Source of the DNA: JAHRAW01 sp965203265
GTDB taxonomy: Bacteria > Pseudomonadota > Gammaproteobacteria > Arenicellales > Poriferihabitantaceae
Reading direction: 5' to 3'
Length of the DNA stretch: 64,000 nucleotides
NCBI GenBank assembly: GCA_965203265.1
Contig: CBDBBV010000002.1
Coordinates: 1,364,001-1,428,000 of the forward strand
Under the pieces are notes generated by a model. It searched no databases, had not been told where the DNA came from, and saw only the letters and a program-made list of their open reading frames with translations. A program made the position numbers and the translations under genes. The number at the start of each line of letters is the position of its first letter. Within the stretch, counting starts at the first letter, position 1. Below, piece after piece: positions 51,531 to 59,637 of the stretch.

Positions 51531-52784
51531 ATGCCCAAGCGGTTTGATGTGGTGGTGGCGGGCGCCGGCCTGATTGGCGCGGCCAGCGCCTGCCTGTTCG
51601 CCCGTCAGGGCTTCAAAGTCGCCGTGGTGGAGGCGCGCGCCCTCGACTCGCATCGGCGCTCGCCTCAGGATGGGCGCGTCAGCGCCGTCAATGTGGCCGT
51701 GCGCAATCTGCTCGAGGCGCTGGATGTGTGGGTAGGAATCGACCCGTGCGAGGTGAGCGGCTTCCACGCCATGCGGGTGTGGGATGACAACAGTTCGGCG
51801 AAAATCTCGTTCAACGCCGCCGATCTGGGCGAGCATTGCCTCGGCTACATCATCGAGAATCGGGTGATGGTGGCGGCGATGATGGCGAAACTGCGGCACA
51901 GCTACAATGTTGTCGTCATGGACGACACCGAGGTCGACGCCATCGAGCGGCGCGGCGGGCGTTTGCTCGTCTCTCTGGGCGGCGGAGGAGGCGGCAGCGG
52001 GGGCGAGGTCGAAACCCGGCTACTGGTCGGCGCCGACGGCGCAAACTCCCGATTGCGAACGCTGAGCGGCATAGACACCACCTTCTCCGACTTCGCTCAG
52101 GACGCCATCGTTACCACGCTGCACACCGCCCGCGAGCACGGCGCGACCGCCCGCCAATGCTTTCTCGAAACCGGCCCGGTGGCGATGCTGCCGCTGGCGG
52201 ACGGGCGTTGCGCCGTGGTGTGGTCCTGCGACCGCGAGCTGGCGGACCAGCTCATGGCGCTGGATTCGGCGCAGTTCCTCGACCGCCTGCAGCCGCTGTT
52301 CCACCACGAACTCGGCGAACTCGGCGAGTGCCAACCGCGTCAACGCTTCCCCCTCGCCCAACACCACGCCGACCGGTACATCGCCGATTCGGTCGCGCTG
52401 GTGGGGGATGCCGCCCACATCACCCACCCCCTCGCCGGACTCGGCGCCAACATCGGCTTTGTCGACGCAGCCGCGCTGGCCGAGGTGGCGGCGCACGCGC
52501 GCGACCACGGCAGAGACATCGGCCGCTACAGCGTGCTGCGGCGCTACGAACGCTGGCGGCGCGGCGACAATGCGCTGGTATTGGCGATGATGGCGGGTTT
52601 CAAGGACATCTTCGGCAGCCCCCTGGCCGCCGCCAAAAGCGCGCGCAGCATCGGCATGAATCTGGCGGACTCCGTTTCCCCGCTGAAAATCACGCTGGCG
52701 AAATTCGCCGCCGGCCTGCACGGCGACTTACCGGCCATCTGTCGCGCAGGTCGGCACGGCGGCGGCGGCGCGGGTGGGGTATAA
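51531..52784 (+). CDS. ubiI: UbiI/VisC-type FAD-dependent ubiquinone hydroxylase
   Basis: A 417-residue flavin monooxygenase, paralogous to UbiH. DVVVAGAGLIGAASACLFARQG, DGRVSAVNVAVRNLLEALDVW, GADGANSRLRTLSGI and ALVGDAAHITHPLAGLGANIGFVDAAAL are the FAD-binding and family signatures. By position it is the VisC/UbiI enzyme (C5 hydroxylation), although UbiF or UbiL types cannot be excluded. A Gly run (GGGGGGSGG) in the middle is a local expansion. Start ATG 51531. Confidence 0.9.
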   Translation: MPKRFDVVVAGAGLIGAASACLFARQGFKVAVVEARALDSHRRSPQDGRVSAVNVAVRNLLEALDVWVGIDPCEVSGFHAMRVWDDNSSAKISFNAADLGEHCLGYIIENRVMVAAMMAKLRHSYNVVVMDDTEVDAIERRGGRLLVSLGGGGGGSGGEVETRLLVGADGANSRLRTLSGIDTTFSDFAQDAIVTTLHTAREHGATARQCFLETGPVAMLPLADGRCAVVWSCDRELADQLMALDSAQFLDRLQPLFHHELGELGECQPRQRFPLAQHHADRYIADSVALVGDAAHITHPLAGLGANIGFVDAAALAEVAAHARDHGRDIGRYSVLRRYERWRRGDNALVLAMMAGFKDIFGSPLAAAKSARSIGMNLADSVSPLKITLAKFAAGLHGDLPAICRAGRHGGGGAGGV

Positions 52785-52828
52785 TTCCGCGTTGCCTCCA
52801 ATCAAGACGAAACCGATTCCGATTCCCC

Positions 52829-53284
52829 GTGGCAAGCAGCGCCGATCTCCAGCAAGCAGGACTGAAGGCTACCCTCCCTCGCCTCAAGGTGTTGTCGGTG
52901 CTGGAAAACAGCGAGGTGCGGCATATGGCGGCGGAAGATGTGTATCGGGTACTGCTCGAAGACGATCAGTCCATCGGCCTCGCCACCATCTATCGGGTGC
53001 TGACCCAGTTTGAAAACGCTGGGCTGGTAATCCGCAATAAATTCGAGGGCGAGCGGGCGGTATTCGAGCTCAACGACGAAGCCCACCACGACCATATGGT
53101 GTGCATCGAATGCGGCAGCGTTACCGAATTTTTTGACAAGCACATCGAGGCGCAGCAGGAGAAGGTGGCGAAAGACCACGGATTCATCATCCACGACCAC
53201 GCCCTCACCCTCTACGGCAAATGCAAGAACTGCGCCGCCAAGAAGCCGACTCCGCCTCCGGTATTCAATCGCTCGCGTTCCTGA
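52829..53284 (+). CDS. fur: Ferric uptake regulator Fur
   Basis: A 151-residue iron-dependent repressor. The winged helix (DLQQAGLKATLPRLKVLSVLE ... SIGLATIYRVLTQFENAGLV) and metal sites (FELNDEAHHDHMVCIECGSVTEF with HHDH and CxxC, then HDHALTLYGKCKNC) identify Fur proper rather than Zur. GTG start at 52829 reproduces the family N-terminus. A TATAAT at about 52780 overlaps the ubiI stop and is a likely -10. Fur is more often found opposite bamE; here it sits between ubiI and a kinase gene. Confidence 0.95.
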   Translation: MASSADLQQAGLKATLPRLKVLSVLENSEVRHMAAEDVYRVLLEDDQSIGLATIYRVLTQFENAGLVIRNKFEGERAVFELNDEAHHDHMVCIECGSVTEFFDKHIEAQQEKVAKDHGFIIHDHALTLYGKCKNCAAKKPTPPPVFNRSRS

Positions 53285-53320
53285 GTTTCCTGAGTTCCTG
53301 AGCGCCGCCGCAACCCGCCC

Positions 53321-54274
53321 ATGCCCACCCTGATCACCGGTTCCTTCGCTTACGACACCATCATGGTGTTCCACGACCGGTTCAAGAACCACATCCTTCC
53401 CGAACAGACGCACATCCTCAATGTATGCTTCGCCGTGCCGGAACTGCGGCGGGAATTCGGCGGCTGCGCCGGCAATATCGCCTACAACCTGAAATTGCTC
53501 GGCGGCGACCCGCTGCCCATGGGCACCGTGGGGGAGGATTTCGCGCCGTATCGCAGCTGGCTGGAGGAAAACCGCATCGACCTGACTCACGTGGTCGAAG
53601 TGCCGGGCGCCTTCACCGCTCAGGCATTCGTAACCACCGATGCGGACAACAACCAGATCACCGCCTTCCACCCCGGCGCCATGGAGCACGCCCACCGCAA
53701 TCGGGTAACCGACGCCGCCGCCGACGCCGCTGGAATCGATTTGGGCATCGTCGCCCCGGACGGGCGCGAAGCCATGATCCAACACGCGGCGCAATTCGCC
53801 CGCGCCGACATCCCCTTCATCTTCGACCCCGGCCAAGGGCTGCCCATGTTCACCGGCGCCGAGCTGGATCAATTCATCGAGCAGGCAACCCACATAGTGG
53901 TCAACGACTACGAAGCCGAACTGCTGCAGGAAAAAACCGGCAAGAGTCTCGAACAAATCGCCGCCCGCACCCAATCTCTGGTGGTAACTCGCGGCGCACG
54001 CGGCGCCGACATCCACAGCGACGGCGCCTGCATTCACATTGCCGCGGTGCCCATCGATCAAGCGAGGGACCCCACCGGCTGCGGCGACGCCTTCCGCGCC
54101 GGCTTGCTATACGGCCTCGCCCACCACCTCGACTGGCAAACCAGCGGGCAAATCGCCTCCCTCCTCGGCGGCATCAAGATCGAACAACACGGCACGCAGA
54201 ACCACAGATTCGACAAATCCGAATTCGAGGCGAGATACAGGGAGAGTTTCGGCGATTCGATTCGTTTGGCCTGA
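53321..54274 (+). CDS. PfkB-family carbohydrate kinase, probably adenosine kinase
   Basis: A 317-residue ribokinase-fold enzyme. GGCAGNIAYNLKLLGGDPLPMGTVGEDF is the N-terminal PfkB motif and DQARDPTGCGDAFRAGLLYGLA the C-terminal one with the catalytic Asp. NDYEAELL and the MPTLITGSFAYDTIMVF start resemble bacterial adenosine kinases of this group, so purine salvage is the likely role. Not part of an obvious operon beyond its place 36 bases after fur. Confidence 0.88.
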   Translation: MPTLITGSFAYDTIMVFHDRFKNHILPEQTHILNVCFAVPELRREFGGCAGNIAYNLKLLGGDPLPMGTVGEDFAPYRSWLEENRIDLTHVVEVPGAFTAQAFVTTDADNNQITAFHPGAMEHAHRNRVTDAAADAAGIDLGIVAPDGREAMIQHAAQFARADIPFIFDPGQGLPMFTGAELDQFIEQATHIVVNDYEAELLQEKTGKSLEQIAARTQSLVVTRGARGADIHSDGACIHIAAVPIDQARDPTGCGDAFRAGLLYGLAHHLDWQTSGQIASLLGGIKIEQHGTQNHRFDKSEFEARYRESFGDSIRLA

Positions 54275-54364
54275 GTGGTGCGGCGGGGTCGGCGGCGGCG
54301 CGCCCCGCGCATCTACCGTGCCGATTATTCGGCCCCGCGTGTCGCAAGGAGGAGAAGAGAATCG

Positions 54365-55996
54365 TTACGCAACGCCCTCGTTGAGCACAGCGGAACCGCC
54401 CACAGGCACAAACAGATCGGCTTGGACTTCCAATCGTCGCTTCGCCAATGCGGGAAACAGCTCGACCAACGCCTCCGCCGGGACGTTTCCCAGTTCCCTC
54501 GGTTCCAGTTTGTGCAGCCCGCCCCCGTAGACGCGACCTTCACCGAGCATAGCCTGCGGGCAAATCCGGTTCAGATATTCCCACACCCGCCTCTTCAGTT
54601 CCGGCCGATCCGACAAAGCGCGCGCAACAGGCGCCCGTGGGTACAACATCAGGTATACATTCGCCGCCGTCGCCTTCGAATGGTTCAGAATGAAGCGGAA
54701 CGGCCTACCGTTCTTCTTGTCGCTCCGCCCAAGATAAGTGCAAACAAACGGTGCCGGAGGGCGGTATTCTTGCGCGTACCACATCGCCCGATGTCGGCAA
54801 ATATAGCGATCGGCGGTGCCCGCCGCTCTGCCTTCTTGCAAATAAATCCACAGATTCGGGTAGCGCTTCCTGATCTCATCTTCCGTCCACGGCGGATCCA
54901 GCAGAAACAATCGCCGCTCCAACACCGGATTGCCATCGCAATCAGATGTAATTTCGTCGTCCGGAACATAGCGTGGGCTTGGCAGAATCGGCTTGAATGC
55001 GTCGATGGGCAACCCACGGGACGCAATTTTCCGTTGCGACAATATGAAGTAACTGTTGTTACCGGTAACAATGCCCCGCTTGATCTTGAACAAATCACCC
55101 AGCACCGCCCCGCCCACCGTTTCGTGGGATTCCTTCACCGGATAGCGCGTCCACTTTGCATCGCGGCGCAGGGTTTCCACCGAAACGGATCGTTCCAGCC
55201 TCGGTCGTTGCAGCGTTCCGCCGAAAGTGAATCGTATATTCCCCCCAGTCAGAGGCGGCTTGTTGCGGAACCACACAACCGCCGACGACACAAGCGCGTC
55301 ACCGAACTGCACTTCATTCGGATCGAAACGGTGAATATGCAAGAGCGTAACCTTGTCGAGCAGATAACTCTTCACCGAGACGCCGTAATTCACATCCATG
55401 AACTCGCTTGGAATCAACCAGCCTGCCAGAGCATTATCGGCCATCCAAACATGACTCAAACCCAGAAAATAGCAATAGAGACCGGCCAGTCCGCCGATCT
55501 CCACCCCGCAAGCGTTTCGCGCGCGCATCTTCAATCGCTGTTTCTCACCGCTGACAATGTGATGATGTCGCACATATGGCGGATTGCAAATCAGCAGATT
55601 GAATTTTTCGGCAGGAAGCGGCGCCTCGGCTTGAGTGAAGTCCTCGAGGCGAATATCCAGACCAGTCTTGCCCCACAGTTTCTTCGCCGAACCGCCGTAA
55701 TGCGGATCGACTTCATATCCCACGGCAGCACTGATGCGATCTTGCGGAAAAACACCCAGCAAAGCCGAATAGAACGCTCCCGTGCCGATGGCCGGATCGA
55801 TGAATCGCACCTTCTCGTCTTTTGCGAAATGCCTGTTCGCATAGCGTTGAATATCAACGGCCAAGTCGGTCGGCGTCGCGAATTGTCCCATTCGGTTGCG
55901 GCTAGCGGAGTCCCGTTGCCGATCAAGCAAATCCTGTAAAGCCAGTCGCTGCGCCTCGAATTCTGCAACGGTTTTATTGGGAATTATGTGTGACAC
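54365..55996 (-). CDS. Adenine-specific DNA methyltransferase of a XamI-like R-M system (5' end replaced by transposon)
   Basis: A 543-residue N6-adenine methylase of the Eco57I/TaqI type. FATPTDLAVDIQRY, AdoMet motif RFIDPAIGTGAFYSALL, catalytic LLICNPPYVRHHH, and a long C-terminal specificity domain. The reading frame now begins in the inverted repeat of the tnpB element: GTG 55996 has GAGG 8 bases upstream. The original start was most likely ATGAATAAAACC directly after the stop of the endonuclease gene: the eight bases AATAAAAC occur on both sides of the transposon. After the insertion, codons 1-3 were replaced but the frame from AsnLysThrValAla onward is unbroken. As the endonuclease gene is intact, the methylase must still be made for the cell to survive. 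Confidence 0.9.
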   Translation of the reverse strand: MSHIIPNKTVAEFEAQRLALQDLLDRQRDSASRNRMGQFATPTDLAVDIQRYANRHFAKDEKVRFIDPAIGTGAFYSALLGVFPQDRISAAVGYEVDPHYGGSAKKLWGKTGLDIRLEDFTQAEAPLPAEKFNLLICNPPYVRHHHIVSGEKQRLKMRARNACGVEIGGLAGLYCYFLGLSHVWMADNALAGWLIPSEFMDVNYGVSVKSYLLDKVTLLHIHRFDPNEVQFGDALVSSAVVWFRNKPPLTGGNIRFTFGGTLQRPRLERSVSVETLRRDAKWTRYPVKESHETVGGAVLGDLFKIKRGIVTGNNSYFILSQRKIASRGLPIDAFKPILPSPRYVPDDEITSDCDGNPVLERRLFLLDPPWTEDEIRKRYPNLWIYLQEGRAAGTADRYICRHRAMWYAQEYRPPAPFVCTYLGRSDKKNGRPFRFILNHSKATAANVYLMLYPRAPVARALSDRPELKRRVWEYLNRICPQAMLGEGRVYGGGLHKLEPRELGNVPAEALVELFPALAKRRLEVQADLFVPVGGSAVLNEGVA

Positions 55997-57172
55997 TTGA
56001 CAAGCCTCATACTTGCGGGCAAACCGGAGCAACCCCCAGCTTAGCGCCCAACGGAGCATTCCCGCCCCTTTTCTTGATATTCACAGCGGCGTTCCTATCC
56101 CTATCCATCACCAACCCGCATTGCGGGCAGGAATGGACGCGAACCGCCAGCGACTTTTTCACAATCGCGCGGCAGTCGGAACACATCTGCGTTGTCTGTT
56201 TCGGGTCAACTTTCATCACTGCCAAGCCAGCACTTTCAGCCTTGCATGTCAGCCGTTCGACAAAAGCAGCCCACCCTACATCCGAAACCTGCCGCGACAA
56301 CATCCCTCGCGCCAAGCCTTTCACATTCAAGTCCTCGACAATCAGCGTCTTGCCCTGCTCCACCAATTTTTTCGCTGCCTGCCAGTGGAAATTTGCTCGC
56401 TGATTCCGCACCCGCAAGTGCAGTCGTTCTACTACTTTCCGTTGCCGCTCCCTGTTTCCGCTGCCGCGCTGCTTTCTCGCAAGCGACCTCTGCGCTACGC
56501 GAAGCCGTTTCAATTCCCGCTGCAGGAAGCGCGGGTTCGGAATCTGTTCCCCGGTGTCCGTTGTCAGGAAGTGCGTCAACCCTACATCGATTCCCATCGT
56601 GTCGGATACCGGAACGCGGGCAACATCCGGCAGGTCGAGCGTCAGTTGTAGTTTCCAACCTTTCGCGTCCCGCACCAACCGAGCGTATTTCTGCCTTGCT
56701 TCGGCTGGCAATGGGCGGTGGAAGTAGACGCGCAGGCGGCCATTAATCCCCTTGAACGAGAGAAATCGCCAATTTCCGTTGCCGATTTCTATCCGATAGA
56801 CTTTCTCCAGATCAATGCTCCGCCAGCGATTTCTCCCCTTGAATCTTGGGAAACCACAACCTTCCTTGAATCCCTTGAAAAACGCCTTGAACGCCTTGTC
56901 CAGTCGCGTCAGCGCGCCCCGCCCTATCTGGGCGGACTGCTCACGCCACCCTTCGTCAAATGAGCGTATCTCGGTCAAACTTTTGCATTGGTCGTAGTAC
57001 GAAATCCCCCGCCCAGTCCGTTTGTAGCAGTCGATTCGCTCCTGCAACGCCGCGTTGTATAGCCCGCGCGTCATGCCGAGCAGGACAAGCAGGCGCTTTT
57101 CCTGGCCCTTTTGCGGCAAACAACGGTATTCGTAGGTGCGGATCATCTTGTCAAGATTGATACATAATTCCC
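55979..57172 (-). mobile_element. 1194-bp tnpB transposon with 26-bp terminal inverted repeats and 8-bp target duplication
   Basis: Plus-strand left end GGGAATTATG...CTTGACAAG (55979-56004) and right end CTTGTCAAG...CATAATTCCC (57147-57172) are inverted repeats matching at 22 of 26 positions. Directly outside lie perfect 8-bp copies of GTTTTATT (55971-55978 and 57173-57180), a target-site duplication. Between the repeats there is only tnpB: the right repeat touches its ATG and only two bases separate its stop from the left repeat. IS200/IS605 and IS607 elements have neither inverted repeats of this kind nor target duplications, so the element was probably moved by a DDE transposase acting in trans. 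Confidence 0.88.
56007..57146 (-). CDS. tnpB: TnpB RNA-guided nuclease
   Basis: A 379-residue TnpB. N-terminal wedge/REC-like start IRTYEYRCLPQKGQEKRL with GLYNAALQERIDCYK, then the split RuvC: Asp187 in MGIDVGLTHF, Glu271 in LIVEDLNVKGL, Asp350 in MDRDRNAAVNIKKRGG, with the bridge helix around residues 205-250, and a zinc finger with Cys322/325 and Cys340/343 (CSDC, CPQC). All catalytic and zinc residues are intact. The guide (omega) RNA of such proteins lies at the 3' end of the gene; here only 2 bases and the inverted repeat follow, so any omega RNA must overlap the coding end and the repeat, and the guide would read into the methylase gene. Confidence 0.95.
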   Translation of the reverse strand: MIRTYEYRCLPQKGQEKRLLVLLGMTRGLYNAALQERIDCYKRTGRGISYYDQCKSLTEIRSFDEGWREQSAQIGRGALTRLDKAFKAFFKGFKEGCGFPRFKGRNRWRSIDLEKVYRIEIGNGNWRFLSFKGINGRLRVYFHRPLPAEARQKYARLVRDAKGWKLQLTLDLPDVARVPVSDTMGIDVGLTHFLTTDTGEQIPNPRFLQRELKRLRVAQRSLARKQRGSGNRERQRKVVERLHLRVRNQRANFHWQAAKKLVEQGKTLIVEDLNVKGLARGMLSRQVSDVGWAAFVERLTCKAESAGLAVMKVDPKQTTQMCSDCRAIVKKSLAVRVHSCPQCGLVMDRDRNAAVNIKKRGGNAPLGAKLGVAPVCPQV

Positions 57173-57186
57173 GTTTTATTCATCGT

Positions 57187-58149
57187 CTACAACCCGAATT
57201 CGGCAAGATCGTCGATGCGGTGTTCCCATACCCAATCGATGCCTTCCGCGGCCTCATAGCCGAGATAACCGCTGTCGAAATATCCACACAGGAACAGGAT
57301 GTAACGTACATCGTCACCAAATGTTCGTCGCAACAAACTCATCTTTTCGGCTTCTTCCTTTCGTCGCTTGTTTACGTTTGTAAAGTCTCCCGCCGACTTT
57401 GCCTCGATAAGCAACGGCAGTTCGCCTGCTTTCGCCGCCTTTGGCATCACCACCGTATCCACCGGCATATTGACGAGTCTGGCGGCCCCATCCTGCTCTA
57501 CCGGAACGTTGAGTCGATACGAATACGTCCCCGGCGCCATCTTGTCGTACTTCGCGCCTTCGCCCGCCGGTTGGTTTTCATATCCTCGGGCTGTCAACCA
57601 GCTGCCAATCGCATTCAGTTGACGCTTCTCCTGCGCGTTGCGGATGATCGGGTTGGCAACGGCACCGCAAAGGCGATCCGCCACAATCGTTGCCGCCCGA
57701 TACCGTTCCTGTTCGGACGGATCGTCGCCGCGAGCCAGCCAAACAAAGACATCCGGATCGGCCATCCGCTCGATGATTTTCCCGATCTTCTCAAGGTCTT
57801 CGTCGATCTCGCCTGCGGGCATTCGCGCAGGAAGCCTATTGTCTTTCTCCATTACCTTGACGAGGTTCCCCGATACGCCTGCAAGCCCAATCAGCCGATC
57901 CACGGCCAAGGGTGGACAAGTGGACATGCGCAACGACGGCAACACCGAGGGGTTCGCCCGCAACAACGCCACGCCCACATTCGTCAGGTTCATCGTCGAT
58001 TCGAGTGTTGCCTCCACGTCCTGAGTGGTCTGCACCCGCGTTGTCCGGTATGCCTTCGGCGCAAATCGCATGAACCAGTCGTTGTACATGTCCACCGACT
58101 GCGCAATATCCCGTTTCCACTGATCCGGCTTATTCCGGTTGATCGCCAT
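57187..58149 (-). CDS. XamI-family type II restriction endonuclease
   Basis: A 320-residue endonuclease. MAINRNKPDQWKRDIAQSVDMYNDWFMRFAPKAYR is characteristic of XamI-type enzymes (here cited in part: SVDMYNDWFMRFAPKAYR). The catalytic core has VDTVVMPKAAKAGELPLLIEAKSAGDF, in which VDTVV...IEAK fits D...ExK. XamI itself cuts GTCGAC; the same site is likely but unproven. ATG 58149 has GGAG 8 bases upstream. It formerly ran directly into the methylase gene; the tnpB element now sits 15 bases past its stop. Confidence 0.88.
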   Translation of the reverse strand: MAINRNKPDQWKRDIAQSVDMYNDWFMRFAPKAYRTTRVQTTQDVEATLESTMNLTNVGVALLRANPSVLPSLRMSTCPPLAVDRLIGLAGVSGNLVKVMEKDNRLPARMPAGEIDEDLEKIGKIIERMADPDVFVWLARGDDPSEQERYRAATIVADRLCGAVANPIIRNAQEKRQLNAIGSWLTARGYENQPAGEGAKYDKMAPGTYSYRLNVPVEQDGAARLVNMPVDTVVMPKAAKAGELPLLIEAKSAGDFTNVNKRRKEEAEKMSLLRRTFGDDVRYILFLCGYFDSGYLGYEAAEGIDWVWEHRIDDLAEFGL

Positions 58150-58445
58150 CACTGGAGCTCCCGCCTGAGCAACCGACCGCGCGGCGATCGCCGGCAACGG
58201 ACGATTTCCTTACACGGCTTTCCGGCGGCCTCGAGCCGATGCCCCCACGCGATGGCACAATCGAACATACTGCACAGTATCGCATGACTTCGGCTCGCGC
58301 CGCTCGATTTTCTACGCTGATCGAAGTTCGATCTTGCCTCCAAGTTGATTTTGCGCCGGTAGGTGGGGTAGCATTCCGCAAATCCCGCAAATTGCGGGGT
58401 TTTGCCCGATTTTCGGGCGGTTATCTACTTACGGAGGTGGGCAAA
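58150..58445. other. Gene-free stretch before the orphan antitoxin
   Basis: About 296 bases without a supportable gene. A possible promoter for the antitoxin gene (TTGATT ... TAGCAT) lies near 58346-58375, but the hexamers are poor. Confidence 0.3.
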
Positions 58446-58670
58446 ATGTTGACTGTTACCGTACCGAAAAATCTCGAGAAGCAGATCAGGAAAATGGCCG
58501 AAGAGGTCGGGCGAACGCCGGAAGACTATGTTCGCGTGGTTTTGGCAGCCGGCTTGGAGGAGCTTGATGCGGTGCATGAGGCATTCAAGTCGTTCCAGCG
58601 AGTCCGGAGCGGAGAGGAAAGGACCTATACGAGAGAGGAAATGCGGGCTGAACTTGGGTTGGACGATTAG
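58446..58670 (+). CDS. Small ribbon-helix-helix-like antitoxin, toxin not visible
   Basis: A 74-residue protein from ATG 58446 with GGAGGTG upstream. MLTVTVPKNLEKQIRKMAEEVGRTPEDYVRVVLAAGLEEL has the strand-helix-helix pattern of CopG/ParD-type DNA-binding antitoxins, followed by an acidic tail (RSGEERTYTREEMRAELGLDD-like) that would wrap the toxin. No RelE/ParE or PIN gene follows: only 91 bases without a fair ORF separate it from the dam-like gene. It may be an orphan, or control the neighbouring R-M genes as a C-protein would, which is speculation. Confidence 0.7.
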   Translation: MLTVTVPKNLEKQIRKMAEEVGRTPEDYVRVVLAAGLEELDAVHEAFKSFQRVRSGEERTYTREEMRAELGLDD

Positions 58671-58761
58671 GTGTTCCGATGGGAATTGGGCATTATCACC
58701 GAGGGGGGTTCCGGCTGAAAGTGGCTAGAAAAAATGCGCTGAATGCACAGGCGGTGGACTC

Positions 58762-59637
58762 ATGAGCCTAGCCGCCGCCCTCACCGCAGTCCCGAAAACG
58801 CTTCCCCGATCCAACCGCTCGAATTCGCCGTTCCGCTATCCGGGCGGCAAGTTCTATGCGCGCAAGTTGATTCTCGACGAACTGCCGCCACACGATCTGT
58901 ATTGCGAGCCGTTCGCTGGGGGAGCCAGCGTATTCTTTGCCAAGCAACCGGCGCGGGTTTCGTTCCTGAACGATGCGGACGCGGAAGTGGTCAACACGCT
59001 GCGGCAAATCCGCGACAGGGTAGAAGATCTGATCGGATTATTGCACGGCATTGAAGCGACAAAAGAAAATCACGCCTACTACAAGAACGAGTTCGAACCA
59101 CGTTGCGGCCTCGAACGCGCTTTCCGATGGTTCTTTCTGAATCGCACATCCTATAGCGGCATCATGCGCCGGGAGAACTGCTACTGGGGTTACGGGCGCA
59201 AATACTCGATGTGCCCGGAGAACTGGCCGCCGCACCTGCGAACCGTGTCCGACAGGCTGCAAGGCGTGGAACTCACCTGCATGGATTTCGAACTGGTGAT
59301 CGACGCGCTGCCGAACGGCTGCTTCCTATTCATCGACCCGCCCTACTACGCCGCCGACCAGCAGAAATTCTATTCATGCGCCTTTGCTGTGGAAGATCAT
59401 CTGCGGTTGGTAGAGTGCCTCAAACGCAACAGCGAACGGCTACCCTTCCTGTTGACCTACGACGAACATCCGGATGTGAAACGGATGTACGCATGGGTTG
59501 AGTCGATCAACAATCGGCAATGGAACTACACCATCAACCGCACCGACGACCAGCGAAACGGATCAAAGCTGAAAGACGGTTTCCGCGGCGTTCGGGAGAA
59601 GGGAAGAGAACTGTTTATCAGGAACTACGATGTCTGA
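58762..59637 (+). CDS. Dam-family DNA adenine methyltransferase (R-M associated)
   Basis: A 291-residue D12-class (alpha) N6-adenine methyltransferase. AdoMet motif SPFRYPGGKFYARK at about residues 22-35, YCEPFAGGASVFF, FLNRTSYSGIMRREN and the catalytic DPPY in FLFIDPPYYAADQQ are present. Overlap of 8 bases with the following gene shows it belongs to an R-M pair rather than being the housekeeping Dam. GATC is the commonest site of this class but is not proven here. Confidence 0.9.
   Translation: MSLAAALTAVPKTLPRSNRSNSPFRYPGGKFYARKLILDELPPHDLYCEPFAGGASVFFAKQPARVSFLNDADAEVVNTLRQIRDRVEDLIGLLHGIEATKENHAYYKNEFEPRCGLERAFRWFFLNRTSYSGIMRRENCYWGYGRKYSMCPENWPPHLRTVSDRLQGVELTCMDFELVIDALPNGCFLFIDPPYYAADQQKFYSCAFAVEDHLRLVECLKRNSERLPFLLTYDEHPDVKRMYAWVESINNRQWNYTINRTDDQRNGSKLKDGFRGVREKGRELFIRNYDV

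Noticed and set aside
55979..57172. Ordinary IS200/IS605 (IS1341-type) element
   Set aside because: Clear inverted repeats at both borders and a perfect 8-bp duplication do not fit that family's transposition.
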